Positions 10,637 to 22,144 of a DNA stretch of 64,000 bases are shown here, one piece after another. The DNA lies in contig JAKUCV010000302.1 in assembly GCA_028386065.3 (NCBI GenBank), positions 3,900 to 67,899 on the forward strand, read 5' to 3'. The position numbers and the translations under genes were made by a program. Within the stretch, counting starts at the first letter, position 1. Each line of letters opens with the position of its first letter. Below the pieces are notes generated by a model. That model had not been told where the DNA came from and ran no database searches. It saw only the letters and a list, made by a program, of their open reading frames with translations. Origin of the DNA: Turnera subulata. Taxonomy: Eukaryota > Streptophyta > Magnoliopsida > Malpighiales > Passifloraceae.

Positions 10637-13600
10637 TAGGGGAGAGCATAATTAACGAACCGATTGAACCGAGCCGATACCGACCGAAAACCGAAGGTAT
10701 CGGCTCGAAATTTGGGACAATTCAGAGCCACCCCCTCCGACATAACCGTGCCGTTAACACCGCGACGTCCACTCGGTAGGATGTGGGTATATCGTCGGTT
10801 ATCGGCATAGGCCGTACCGACAGTAAGCCCACATTCCACACAGGCCACCATAGCCCACCACACACAGACCAGCCCGACAAACCTTTTAAAAAAAAAAAAC
10901 CAACCCAATTGAAACCCAACCCTAAAAGGATCGAAGCACTGAAGCAGTCAGCAGCCTCTCATTTTTGCTCGATACTCTCTCTCTCTCTCTCTCAGCCAAA
11001 ATCCGCCTCCGTCTGTGGCTGCTTGCGGCAGCGGTTCCGTTTAGAGGTTGCGGTAGCGACGGCGACGAGAGTGAAGCAGTGTGAAGCCCAACTTGATTCA
11101 ATTCACCGTTCAGGCGTCGAAATCCCCAAATCGTCTTCCAATTTCAAAACCCTAAAATTCCCAATTCGGCAATTCCTATGTTCGATTGCAATTGTAATTC
11201 ACGAATTCGTATTCAATTTTTGTGTTTGCTTTCTGTGTCTGTTTTTTGGGTTTGCTTGCTCTCTGTTTCTTTGCTTGTTTTCTGGGTTTGCTCTATGTTT
11301 CTGGGTTTGCTTTCTTCTCTTGGTTTTCTTTCATTGTGTTCATGTGTTGTGATAGATGGAAGAAGTTGATGCTCCCAGCCCTAGGCCCAGTCATTCTGTT
11401 GTGGATAGTTCTGCAGCATCTGGTTATGGTGCTGTCACGCCTGAGTCTGAAGGAGGGATTGCAATGGATGTTGATCAGCCAAGGTTGCTGATGCCACCAC
11501 CACCTCCAGCTGCAGCATTCAGTAAACCGTGAGTACTATGTTATTTGTGTTTATTTGCCTACTGTTTTGTTTGTGTTAGTGTCTTAGTGTTTGTGTCAAG
11601 TGCATTCACTAAATTAATTGCTTGTTGTTTTCCTCTTTCTTTGCAGTGCATCAATGGCAGCAAGAGAGCAAGAAACAACCCAACAGCCCCAAATCCCATC
11701 TGCTGATACAAAGACTGTTGTAATATCAAGGAAGGAGAGATCAAAGGTGTGGGAATATTTCAAAAAGATTGAGAGTCCTACTGGGGTTCGAATTGGCAAA
11801 TGCAACAGATGCGGCCAAGAATTCAGGGCTGATCCAAAGAAAAACGGGACATCTGGTATGTTAGCTCACCTTAAGAAATGCCTTCAAAATCGTAGCATTG
11901 ATGATTACTGCCAAACTGAATTGGTTCATGGGGAGGATGAGGATGGAAAGAGTAGTCTAGCTACATATAGGTTTGATCAAGAATCTTGTAGGAAAGCTTT
12001 GGCTGTTATGATAATTGCTGATGAGTTACCTTTTAGGTTTGTAGAGGGGTATGGTTTCAGGAAATTTATGTCAATTGCATGTCCCAGATTTAAGGTTCCC
12101 TCTAGATGGACTATTTCTAGGGACTGTCTTCAGTATTATCTAGATGAAAAAAAGAGTCTTAAGGATTTTATTAAGACTAACTGTCAAAGAGTGTGTCTGA
12201 CAACAGACACATGGACATCAGTCCAAAGGATTAATTACATGAGCCTCACTGCACACTTCATTGATAATGAGTGGAAGTTGAGGAAATATGTCTTGAATCT
12301 TTGTCCTATAGCTAGTCATAAAGGGGAAAAGATTGCTGCTGGGATTGAGAAGTGCTTGAATGAGTGGGGAATAGGTGCTGTTTTTACACTAACTGTTGAT
12401 AATGCCTCCTCTAATGATGTTGCTGTGAGCAACTTGCAGAAGAAGGTAGGCAAGTGGAAAGGTAGTGTAATGGGGTGTAAATACATTCACATGAGGTGTG
12501 TAGCACATATTGTGAATCTTATTGTGGGTGATGGCTTAAGATACACAGGGAAGTCAGTGTATAGAATCAGAAGAGTTGTTAGGTATGTTAGGCAATCTCC
12601 TGCTAGGTGGCAGAAATTCAAAGAGTGTATACCTGCAGATGGAAATCAAGGCAAAGCCTTGCTGTCTCTTGATGTTCCTACTCGCTGGAATTCAACATTC
12701 CTTATGTTGTTTACAGCTTGTAAGTATGAAGTTGCATTTGACAATTTTGTGATTGAAGATGATAACTTTAAGAAGGATATGGAGTCAGCTGAAAAAGGAA
12801 TAGATGACGATTGGCTAGGTTTACCTAATTCAGAAGATTGGCGTAATGCTAGGAGATTATGCAACTGCTTGGGTCATTTTTATGATCTTACAACATTTGT
12901 TTCTGGTACTAAATATGTCACTTGCAATGCATACTTTGAAGAAATCATTTCTCTTCTTGGAATGTTGATGCGTTGGATTGACAATGATGACTTGGAAATG
13001 AGCATCATGGCTCAGAATATGAAGTCAAAATTTGACAAGTACTGGGGTGACATTGACAAGTTCAACATGGTGCCATTCATGGCATCAATTCTGGATCCGA
13101 GGTACAAATCTGGCTTTGTGCAGTTTTCGCTGAAGAAAGTTTATGGTGAAGCCTCGGGTATCAAAATGTGGGATAAAGTCCAAGTTGCAGTCAATGCCAT
13201 GTTCAATGCTTATCAAGTTCTGGTCTTTCCTCCTTCTCGAACAAATCAACACACACAATCCTCCAGCAGCTCAGCAGGATCATCTTCTGCAACAACATCA
13301 AATGCAGATTCAGAAGCTGATGCTGAAGGAAGAGAATCAGCAAGGGGCCGAATGAGGGAGTTCAAAGAGGACTTAAAGAACGAGTACAAGAAGATGAGGA
13401 CTGAGGAAAATGGAGGATCAAAATCTGAGCTGGAAAGATATCTTGCAGAGGAGGTTGAGCCAGAATCCAAGAAATTTGACATTCTTCAGTGGTGGAAGAT
13501 AAACTCTCCTAGGTTCCCTGTTCTATCCTGTATGGCTCGAGATGTTCTTGCAGTGCCGTGTCCACGGTTGCATCTGAGTCTGTTTTCAGTACTAGAGGCA

Positions 13601-14499
13601 GAGTTCTGGACCCTATAGGAGTTCCTTGACTCCAAAAATTGTGCAAGCACTAATTTGTGCACAAGATTGGATTAGACAAGAAATTCCAGAATATAAGTCC
13701 GAATTAAATGTTGATGAAACTGCTGCAAATGTGGAGAAACTCGAGGAAGGTAATATACTTTATAGTTTATACTCCATCTTATGTGTTTGTTCATTAATTT
13801 TTGTTTACTGTCTTACATGAATTGCTAATGCTATTGTCTACTGTCAACTGCAATTTGAAAGAAATGAGGGACTTGTTGATTCAAGATCCTTCTCATGAAG
13901 TTTGAAATTGGACATTGGATGCTGGTGGAATGGAAGTGAACTGAAATGAATGTGAGTATGTTCATACTTCAGTTTTTTCCTGGTTATTTGACTATTTGAT
14001 CTTTCCTTCTTCTAATGTGATTCATTGTGTTGTTGTTCAATTTTTAGGTTTTGCTGGAAATTGGAATGACAAATTTGAATCGTCTCAACTCAACTTCTTC
14101 TGCAATGGTGGAGCAACTCAGCTTCTATTTCTAGAATTGCTCATTGAGATGTTAATTAAATGTGTAATTGGATTATTTAGTCCATCTTGTTTTGGATTTG
14201 AACATTGGTATTGTATTTCATTACAATTGTGTCTGGGATTGTTTTGATGCCTGGTGATGCCAAGTCTGGTAATGATGTTACTCTTTTCAATCCAAATAAA
14301 ATCTCTGTTTTCAGTTTATGTGTTTGCTATCGGTCGATCCTAATTCTGACCGAACCGAGGTCGGTACTTATCGGCATAGTGCCGATCGGCATAGAGAGCA
14401 TAGCGGCACGGCATCGGTCGGAAAAAAGGAGTGTCGAAAAAGTCATACCGATCCCTTATCGGCACGGTATGTGCCGAACCAACCGTTTGCTCTCCCCTA
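10637..14499 (+). mobile_element. hAT DNA transposon, full length (3863 bp)
   Basis: The ends are perfect 12 bp inverted repeats, TAGGGGAGAGCA at left and its complement at 14488-14499. An exact 8 bp target duplication, gtgataag, lies at 10629-10636 and 14500-14507. Subterminal regions hold many copies of a 'ccgata/tatcgg' motif in both orientations, probable transposase-binding sites. The element carries one spliced transposase gene with BED finger and hAT dimerisation domains. A shorter relative with a nearly identical right end lies at 29945-30698. The perfect ends suggest a recent insertion, but the transposase reading frame has two breaks near its 3' end. Confidence 0.95.
11356..13905 (+). 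pseudogene. hAT transposase (BED zinc finger, hAT C-terminal domain), frameshifted
   Basis: Exon 1 runs from 11356 to 11528 (57 codons plus two bases) and ends at a GTGAGT donor. The intron is 11529-11646 (118 bp) with a ttgcag acceptor. Exon 2 continues from 11647 in the frame open to 13618. It has a BED-type finger ('CNRCGQEF' with later 'HLKKC'), the RNase H-like transposase core ('TTDTWTSVQ', 'TVDNASSNDVA', 'RCVAHIVNL', 'PTRWNST'), a serine-rich stretch and the start of the dimerisation domain ('FDILQWWKINSPRFPVLSCM'). Near 13555 the frame shifts, and near 13615 it shifts again. The rest of the dimerisation block is readable ('VQALICAQDWI', 13644 on), with a probable last intron after about 13748 and a stop at about 13903-13905. 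It is likely inactive unless the breaks are sequence errors. Confidence 0.88.
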
Positions 14500-15193
14500 G
14501 TGATAAGGTAGCTTTGAAGGCTGCCTTTGTTATGGGCACTGATACTCATGTGGGCGTGGGAGACCAGGAATTGAATATGTATAAGTATGCTGGCAGTGGG
14601 TCAAAAAGCATGAGGGATAGATCAGACTTATTGGTTGGTCCAATCACTAGCGTTGGCTTAGTCAATGGGCCACTTGAAGGAAAAACATGGCTTTCTGCCC
14701 CACTCATCAATGGGTCGTTTTGCAATAACAATAAAATGGGTTGCGAGTTGAAGGAGAATAATTTCAAGGCAGGTTTCACTAATGAAGGCCCTCTGTACGA
14801 GAAGACCAGCACCTATGCAGATGATGAGGATTCAGCATCGGATGATAGTGTCGGTGCTTACTTGTCTATTGATGTCTTAAAAAGACAGTTTCAGGAACTG
14901 GTGGATAGTGCGGTGACCAAATACAATAACCAACGCAGAAAACAAAAGAAAGTGAAAAAAATAATTCCAGGGGGAAGCGTGAGATCCTTACTGTCAGGTG
15001 AAAGATCAATTCAAGACCGAGATATCCAAAACGTTAATGGCCGTGTTAGAGAAGATGAGCATGGGGCCTCTTCAAAAGTGGCGGAGGTTCGGGCGACCAT
15101 GGAGGTGGGTGACTTGTTGGGGCTTCAGTGCACCGGTACTCATGGTGAACTTCAAGCCGAATTGGGGAGGTTGATCGATAAAGAGGCAGTGGA

Positions 15194-18100
15194 GTGGGAG
15201 GAGTCTACAAACAACCTATAGATTTGGCTCCTCAATATTGGTTAGTATGTGTCTGTCTAATCTCATTTATGTTCAGTTTCTTATCTTGGAATGTAAGGGG
15301 TATTGGTTCGACTGGTAAACGGAGAAGTGTTAAAGAATTAATGGGTAAAGTCTGCGCAAAAATTGTCTTTCTGTGCGAAACCAAGTGTGGGGGTTTGAAA
15401 CACGGCGACTATGGCCGTTTATGGGAAGGAGGGGCTTTTGATTTTGTTGAGGTGGCTGCCGAGGGCAATTCTGGAGGGCTAACTTTGTTATGGGATGTGG
15501 CTTTTCTTAGAGTCACAAGAAAGACTTCGAGTAGGAGTCGGATTGCAGTGGAAGGCGAGATAGCAGGTCATTGTAATGTGGGAATCTGTGGGGTTTATGG
15601 CCCTAATGATCTTGAAGAAAGATTACGTCTGTGGGATGAACTGCTAGGCATCACGAGAGCATCCAATATTCCCTGGATTGTGATAGGTGATTTTAATGAG
15701 GTGCGCCATGCCAACGAAAGAATAAGTGGAAGGGCATGTAGAAGGGGAGTGAGGGCTTTTGAGAATTCTATTAATGAAGCAGGTCTGTGTGAAGTTGAGC
15801 TCCAAGGCAGAACCTTTACATGGAGAAATTATAGGGCAGCCAGCAAGATAGATCGTGCATTTTGTGATCCAATTTATTTCTCCCTTTTTCCATCTATTAA
15901 ATTATGGGCTGAACCTAAAGGGAATTCGGATCATTGTCCGATTATGTTAGCTCAAGAATTGAAGAATTGGGGGTGTAAACCATTTAAATTCCTTAATTGT
16001 TGGCTTGAACATAAAGATTTTGATGAGGTCTTGGGCGAGATGTGAAAGGACTCTTGCAGGCGAATTCAGGGGAAATTTCAGTTCATTAAAAAATTGGGTA
16101 TGATCAAGCAAACATTAAGGGAGTGGAACAAGAAAGTTTTTGGGAATATTGGTGAGGACATTAAGGTTTTGGAACAGGAAATTGAAGTGTTGGATAGGAT
16201 CACTGATTGTCGTGAGTTAAATAGAGAGGAGAGAAGTCTATTGTTTTCTTTGAAGAAGGATTTGCATGCTAGACAGAGACAACAAGAATCCTTATGGCAA
16301 CAGAAATCTAGGATTAATTGGTTGAGGAGTGGGGATAAAAATACTAGATTTTTCCATCTAAGTGCATGCAACAGAGGTCGTCGAAATTTTATTCCTCATG
16401 TCAAAGTTGGGGAGTCCTTTCTAGCTGAACCAAACGAAGTTAAGGCTGCAGCCGTGGATTATTTTACTGAGATATATAAATCTATGCCTAATGCAAGATA
16501 TAGGTGGGGGAACATTCCAGTTAAGGAAATCTCTCGTGAGCATGCTGTCTTTCTGGAAAAGCCATTTGTGATGGAGGAAGTTAAAAATGTTATTTGGGAA
16601 TGTGATGGGAGCAAGGCCCCGGGCCCTGACGGTTTCAATCTCTTATTTTATAAGAGGGCCTGGGAATTGATTAAAGAAGATCTCATGGATTTGCTCAACG
16701 AATTTCACAGAACTGGGAGAGTACCTAATGGAGTGAACTCAGGCTTTTTATGTTTAATTCCCAAGAGACTAGATGCTGAGGGTTTTGGGGATTACAGACC
16801 TATCTGCTTAATCCACAACATTTACAAAATAATTGCTAAAGTTCTGTCCAAGAGAATGAAGGTGGTTATGAATGATGTAATCAGTGCCAACCAGTATGCT
16901 TATGTTGAAGGCAAGCAGATAATGGATTGTGTGTTGTCAGCGTCAGAAGTTATTCATAGGTTTAAAAAGGATAAACGAGAAGCAGTAATGTGGAAAATAG
17001 ACTTTAAGAAAGCCTATGATTCAGTGTCATGGGATTTTTTGATGGAGTTGATGGTAGCCATGGGTTTTGGTGATTTGTGGAGGAAATGGATTTGCGGTTG
17101 TGTCAGCTGGCCCAAGATGGCAATGCTATTAAATGGGAGTCCTACAGAAGAGTTTATTGCGCATAGAGGCCTCAGACAAGGTGATCCCCTATCACCTTTC
17201 TTATTTAACATAGTGGCTGAGGGGTTATCATGCCTTGTTAACAAGGCGGTGTCTGTGGGATTGGTTCAGGATCTCAGGATCAATAATGAGTTTTTGTCCC
17301 TTTTTCAGTTTGCTGACGATACTCTTTTCTTCTGCCCTGATGATCAAATCTCCTTGCTTAACTTAAAAAAAATACTGCGCTGTTTTGAAGTCATGTCTGG
17401 ATTAAGCATTAATTTTCACAAAAGCAGCGTGGTGGGTATCAGTCTACCATCGCAAAGGAGTAATTTGTTAGCTGGTTTGTTGTTGAGTAAGGTTGAACAG
17501 CTCCCTATTACTTACTTGGGGCTTCCTTTGGGCAGAAATATGCTGAGAATTAAAGCTTGGGATCCAGTCATTGAAAGGATTAAAAGCAGATTGGCACTTT
17601 GGAAGAGCAAATTCTTATCACTGGGAGGAAGGGTCACTTTGATTCGGGCAGTCTTATGTAACTTGCCTATTTATTACATGTCTCTGTATAAAATACCAGT
17701 AGGTGTGGCTAAAAAGATAGTCAGTTTACAGAGAAATTTTTTGTGGGGTAGGGTTGGAGATAAGAGAAAAATGTGCTTAGTGGCTTGGAAGAAAATCTGT
17801 AAGCCCAAAGATTATGGTGGGATGGGCATTGAGGATATCCTCATAAAAAATCGGTGCCTATTATTCAAGTGGATGTGGAAACACGCTAACTGCAATCAAG
17901 AGTTGATGGCTGTGCCTTTTTGGTCAAAAATCTTGAATGATGGATATAGGAGCACCTCTACTTCAGTATCGTCTTGGCCATCATTTAATAGTGGGAGGCT
18001 TTCCACTATTTGGAGGAACATTATTGATGCTGGGGAAATTAGTCAAGGGCAGAATGTGAGTTTTTGCAACAGGATATATGTGGATGTTCAGGATGGAAAG

Positions 18101-18974
18101 TGGTGCAGATTTTGGTTAGATAGGTGGTTGGATGGTGAGATTTTGAAAGATTCTCACCCTAGACTTTGCATTAACCATGAAACAAGGGGTGGTTGTGGAT
18201 GATATTTCTTGTTATAATGAAGGGCTACAAACGTGGGATTTTTCTTGGAGAAGGCAGCTTTTTTCTTGGGAGATGGAGGAGGCTGATTTGCTATACAGTA
18301 AGCTGTCCAATGTGGTGCTTAGGTCGGGTAGACCAGACAAGTGGAGATGGATGGAGGAGTCCAATGGGATATACACTGTGAAGTCGGCATATATGTATGC
18401 TAGCAGCGCATCCTCATCAGCGAGCGGCAAGCCGTGGATTTGGTTCAATTGTGTTCCTTTTAAAGTAGAGTGTTTTGTTTGGATGGCCTTGCATCAGGGT
18501 ATTGCTGTTCGTTCGATCTTACTCAGGAATAATATTATTGTAAGTGAGAATGCTCTCTGTTCTTTTTGTGGTAAGGAAGTCGAGTCTAGGGATCATTTGC
18601 TGCTACACTGTCAATTATCTTGGGGTTTATGGAGCAAATTATGTAGCTGGTGGGGTGTGAGTTGGTGCATACCTCGATGCTTTGAGGATTTTGTGTGGCA
18701 ATGGATGAGTTTGGCTGGGAATACAAAGGCTAGAGCCCCTTGGATGGTAGTTTTTTTCTCAACAATCTGGAGTTTGTGGTTAGCTAGAAACAAATTGGTT
18801 TTTCAATCTCAAGACGTGGAGTGGGGAGGAATGGTGGATTGTGTGCTGTTCAGATCCCTCTTATGGTTCAAAGCCAAACAACCAAGCTACCCGTATGATC
18901 TCTCTGCATTACTCTTGAATCCGGATAGCATTACGGCTTGGTGTGGTCCTCGGTGCAATTTCAAATTGGTATAG
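15194..18974 (+). pseudogene. LINE ORF2: endonuclease, reverse transcriptase, zf-RVT
   Basis: The endonuclease part (from about 15269) shows 'LSWNVRGIG', 'CETK', 'VIGDFNEV' and 'SDHCPI', the usual apurinic-endonuclease-like motifs. A TGA at 16043-16045 breaks the frame; the same frame resumes and gives reverse transcriptase from 16094 to 18202. RT motifs are 'MWKIDFKKAYDSV', 'GLRQGDPLSPFLFN' and the catalytic 'FADD' at about 17311-17322. A one-base frameshift near 18180 moves to the frame ending at 18974. That part has the zinc-binding RT-associated domain ('WFNCVPFKVECFVWMAL', 'CSFCGKEVESRDHLLLHC'). No RNase H domain is seen. ORF2 normally nicks target DNA and primes cDNA synthesis; this copy has one nonsense codon and one frameshift. 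Confidence 0.92.
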
Positions 18975-19177
18975 AACTACTGCTTGTTTCTAGGGATGTT
19001 ATCGCACTATAGTTGTGTCCTAGTTAAATTGTTAGTTGTAAGCTTCAGCCATCTCTTTGATGACCTGAGCTGACCACACATGTAATATTTCTCATCAATA
19101 AGATATCGTTTTCATCAAAAAAAAAAAAACTGGTTCCTTATGATGAGAACAATATATACTCATGGTATGCCTTTTGT

Positions 19178-19251
19178 ACTCTTGCAAATGCAATAAGGTA
19201 TAGGTTTCGAGTTCGAGTCCCACATTTAACATCTACTCGTATTAAAAAAAA
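19178..19251 (+). mobile_element. Short 5'-truncated SINE remnant
   Basis: The segment carries a tRNA promoter B-box-like string (gagttcgagtcc) and ends in a run of A. It is flanked by imperfect direct repeats of about 16 bp (19162-19177 and 19252-19267, about 13 matches). The length and A tail fit a truncated tRNA-derived SINE. Confidence 0.5.
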
Positions 19252-19267
19252 ATGGTATTCCATTTGT

Positions 19268-20030
19268 GCATGACACTGCAAACAAAATGAGAGCCATTGA
19301 TGATCTTCTGGAAGAAGTCACTGTTTTCTTGAAGTCAATTAGTTAACTGGAATTTGGATAGTAGTTTGGTAACCAAGTTTGGGACAGCCATAATATATAG
19401 GAAACATATTGTGTGATGCATAAATATGTGTGGGAAAGTAGGATATGATCCTGGACAGGTGGAATTGGCTTGAGATTTGGGTTACAAATATGGAAAGTAG
19501 AATTTAATTAGATGTAAGGAAAGGATGTTTTAATATGGCAAACGCATCTCCAACATTTATCTTACGAGAGCTTTATGACTTGCAAAGTACTTTGTCAATT
19601 TATGTCTGCTACCAAATCCAAATCAGCCTGAAAGGTTTTGTTATACCTGTGTCTTAGGGACACAAGATCTGCAGCTGCGAGCCCTACTTTTTGCACAGTG
19701 GAAAGGTCTCATGAAGATCTGTCAATTTAATTTTATACAGTTGTAGCTATGACTGAAGTTATATATTACTTTTGTTATAATAAAAGTTTATCTTTGCAAC
19801 ATTTATACCAATATTATGTATTATACACATTAGAATTTTTCAATCATTGAATTATGCATCACAAATTAAGTTTATAATTGAACATTTAGTTAAAGAAGAC
19901 TAATTCAAAGTAAATTGAACAAATCATAAAAAATTTCAATCAATCATAAATTAAGGATTCACCTGGAAATGACAAGAAAAATATATATAGATTATATTTC
20001 TCTTATAAAGATTTGCATGATTAATCTAAA
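19268..20030. other. Intergenic sequence; possible minus-strand signal-peptide exon near 19290
   Basis: The stretch is mostly AT-rich without coding signs. On the minus strand an ATG near 19301 opens a short hydrophobic run ('MALILFAVSC') that could be the signal-peptide exon of the cysteine-rich peptide at 8894-9141, separated by the LINE and SINE. This is a guess based on position and hydrophobicity only. Confidence 0.25.
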
Positions 20031-20132
20031 AACTATTGGGTGCTGCCTCACCCACCACAGCTATTTCCAATCAAACTAAAACCCTTAACACTAAGCAAAG
20101 AGTAGCCAATACAGCGGAAGAAAACACAAAAG

Positions 20133-21127
20133 CTAGCAGACTAAACCGAGCTGCAAGAGGAGATGGTGCACTGGCGTCAAACGGCATGTGTCCTCGGGAT
20201 GTTCGTTGGTGGCGGACAATAGGGCTGATTGCAAATGTAAGGAGAATGAGGTAATAAACCCTGGAATTGTTGTTGGTGGAGTAGGAGTCATTATTGTTGG
20301 GGGAGTTGGAGAAGATGGTTCTACTGAGATGCGGACCTTGAGTCCTCCTTGGCATTCACCAGGGAAACCAGACAAGAAGTAAGAGTCTCCTGCACTCCGG
20401 AGGATGATGTCGTCATGGCCGGTGATGTAGATGTTGAGTGGTGAACTTGCATTGCAAGACTCATAATCCTGCTTGCTCACTTGCACCACGTTGTCGACTT
20501 TGTGGTCGAACCTGAATACTGCAATGAATCATAATTTTTTTTGATGCTAATGGAAAAATTGATCATAAGTAATTCATAAAAAATCATCAAGTCTCAAAGC
20601 TTTCAGAGTAACATTCATACTAACTCAAGAAGATACAGTTTGCGGGGTTTCCAAACTCAAATTTTTATCCCAAAATAATTATGGATGAAACTAGAAGTCT
20701 ATTAATATATTTGAGGCATATTTAAATTTTCATTTGATTTAGTAATTCAACCAAGTCGTATAAAGTTTAGGCTAAGCGGAGACCCACCAGCCCTTCCATG
20801 AAGGAGGAAGCTCATCTTTCTCTAACTACCCACAAAGGAAAAACTATTGCTGAGATCCAAACTCTCATTATTAACAAAAATAAAACTATTGGAATTATTA
20901 ACTTGTTTAAATATGAGATAATATATTACATGAGGAGAGAACAGCATACCAATAGTGTCACCAACATGGGAGCTCTTACTAGAAGCCCAATCATTATAAT
21001 CGATGCCAAGAGTCCACTCACCAAAATCACCAATACTATACATTGTAGCAGAACATACTAGTGGAGACAGGGCCATCAATACTAACATCATCACCACCAC
21101 CAAGAAGCTAACCCTATTATTAGCCAT
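20133..21127 (-). CDS. Phytocyanin-family early-nodulin-like protein (ENODL)
   Basis: Two exons, 20950-21127 and 20518-20133, join across a 431 bp GT-AG intron at the position conserved in phytocyanins, giving 187 residues. A signal peptide (about 1-27) is followed by the plastocyanin-like domain, with 'YSIGDFGEW', 'FDHKVDNVVQV', 'YESCN' and 'YFLSGFPGECQGGLKV'. The disulfide cysteines remain, but three of the four type-1 copper ligand positions are changed: Ser for Cys, Glu for His and Leu for Met/Gln. It therefore should not bind copper, as in ENODL proteins of the plasma membrane/cell wall. A Pro/Thr-rich linker follows. The in-frame C-terminus lacks the expected GPI-anchor tail. A hydrophobic tail ('LLAFVFSSAVLATL') is present in another frame ending at 20071, which suggests a late frameshift. 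A hAT MITE lies 9 bp 5' of the ATG, counting its 8 bp target duplicate. Confidence 0.85.
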
Positions 21128-21144
21128 GGTCGTTATGTTGAAAG

Positions 21145-21771
21145 TAGAGGTGGCAAAATGGGTTGATGTAGATGATGGGTATAAATGGGTAAGTGTAAAA
21201 TTATTTGGGTCTTAGTAGATAAAATACACTTATTTTGACCAATTTAACCATGGATGTTTGTGGGTTGGGTAATAGATATCTAGATATTAATAATCTAATT
21301 TAATATAGCTGTGTGGGCCAAATTGGGTCTAAGTAGGCCCATTCAGGTGGGCCCAATTGGGCCCAATTCGGGCCACCCATTGAGCCATCTCATATGGGCC
21401 TAATTGGGTCCTAGATGGACCAAGTTGGGCCCAAATTGGGCCAATCCCTGCAGGCTTAATTGGGCCGGGTTATGCCCGACCAAGTCCATTCCATCCACGT
21501 TTAATTTGGCTTATATGGGCTGTCTTGGGTTAATATGAGATAGGTTGGATTAATATTTATAAAGTTAAATATATTAAAATACAAATTTTTAAAAATTGAT
21601 ATTAAGATTAAATGGGTAGACGGGTATGAATTATATTAAATGAGTCAAAATGGATATAGTTATCTATTTAAGTTTTTTAATGAGTTATAAATGGATAAAT
21701 GGATATAAATAGGTGTGAACCATTAATTTGTCAACCATGGATACCCATAAATAACCACTTTGCCACCTCTA
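21145..21771. mobile_element. Non-autonomous hAT element (MITE) in the 5' leader of the phytocyanin gene
   Basis: The 627 bp element has ends TAGAGGTGGCAAA and the matching complement. Flanks are 8 bp duplicates with one mismatch, gttgaaag (21137-21144) and gtcgaaag (21772-21779). The interior is non-coding with repeated 'gggcc' and 'aattgggcc' motifs. A second member of the family lies at 32286-33028. Its position just upstream of the minus-strand ATG at 21127 separates that gene from its original promoter and most of its leader. Confidence 0.85.
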
Positions 21772-22058
21772 GTCGAAAGCAAACACCACAAAAAATACTT
21801 TACACTAATCGTTTCCGAATAGGAATAGCAGGATTTGATGATCACTTCTATATTTTTATGGCAAAGATTCTGTCGTTGGCTTCCATAAATGAAAAGAAAA
21901 ATAACTATTTTCACTCAAAATTTTTCCCATTTTTGTATGTTAAGTTTTCCTAATTTTGACCGTCATAAAAGTTGGAAGCCACAAAAGGAATAGTTATGAC
22001 CGTTCAAAAAACAAAAAATGATTAGTTATGTACAGTATAACTTAAAATGTGACAGCAT

Positions 22059-22144
22059 GGGGTGGTGGCGCAGTTGGCTAGCGCGTAGGTCTCATAGCTT
22101 ATAGAGTGATCCTGAGGTCGAGAGTTCGAGCCTCTCTCACCCCA
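22059..22144 (+). tRNA. tRNA-Met: Elongator tRNA-Met (CAT) with intron
   Basis: The 86 bp sequence starts GGGGTGG, pairing with TCACCCC before discriminator A. It has a D arm with box A (tggcgcagttgg), anticodon CAT within 'ctcata', an intron of about 13 bases directly after the anticodon region, and a T arm with box B (gagttcgagcc). Plant elongator tRNA-Met genes are among the few with introns, which supports the call. A short T run near 22150 can serve as Pol III terminator. The arms look intact. Confidence 0.93.

Larger units (their letters stand above)
9294..15221 (+). pseudogene. LINE ORF1 (RRM and DUF4283-like, split by hAT)
   Basis: The start is taken at 9294 ('MASSNGRG'). An RRM-like RNA-binding fold follows, with 'VCLENIPNGWG' and 'YGFVRFEFKG' as the two RNP-like strands (about 9418-9650). 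A one-base frameshift near 9680 moves the frame to the one open through 10639. That part contains the Trp-rich DUF4283-like block with 'CWLNVYGVPLHVWSADFF'. The hAT insertion divides it at codons 'CDK'; the duplicated bases keep the downstream part (14508-15221) in the same frame. ORF1 products of plant L1 elements bind the element RNA. The end overlaps the ORF2 frame by 28 bases. Confidence 0.8.
9273..19129 (+). mobile_element. L1-type LINE retrotransposon, interrupted by a hAT transposon
   Basis: This is a plant L1 element with ORF1 (RRM-like domain plus DUF4283-like region), ORF2 (endonuclease, reverse transcriptase, zinc-binding RT-associated domain), a short 3' UTR and a terminal A run (about 19117-19129). 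It is flanked by 11 bp direct repeats differing at one base: ctggtttctta (9262-9272) and ctggttcctta (19130-19140). Without the hAT insertion (10637-14499 plus one 8 bp duplicate) it would be about 6.0 kb. ORF1 has one frameshift and ORF2 a nonsense codon and a frameshift, so it is now inactive. The 5' UTR is only about 20 bp, so the 5' end may be slightly truncated. Confidence 0.9.
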
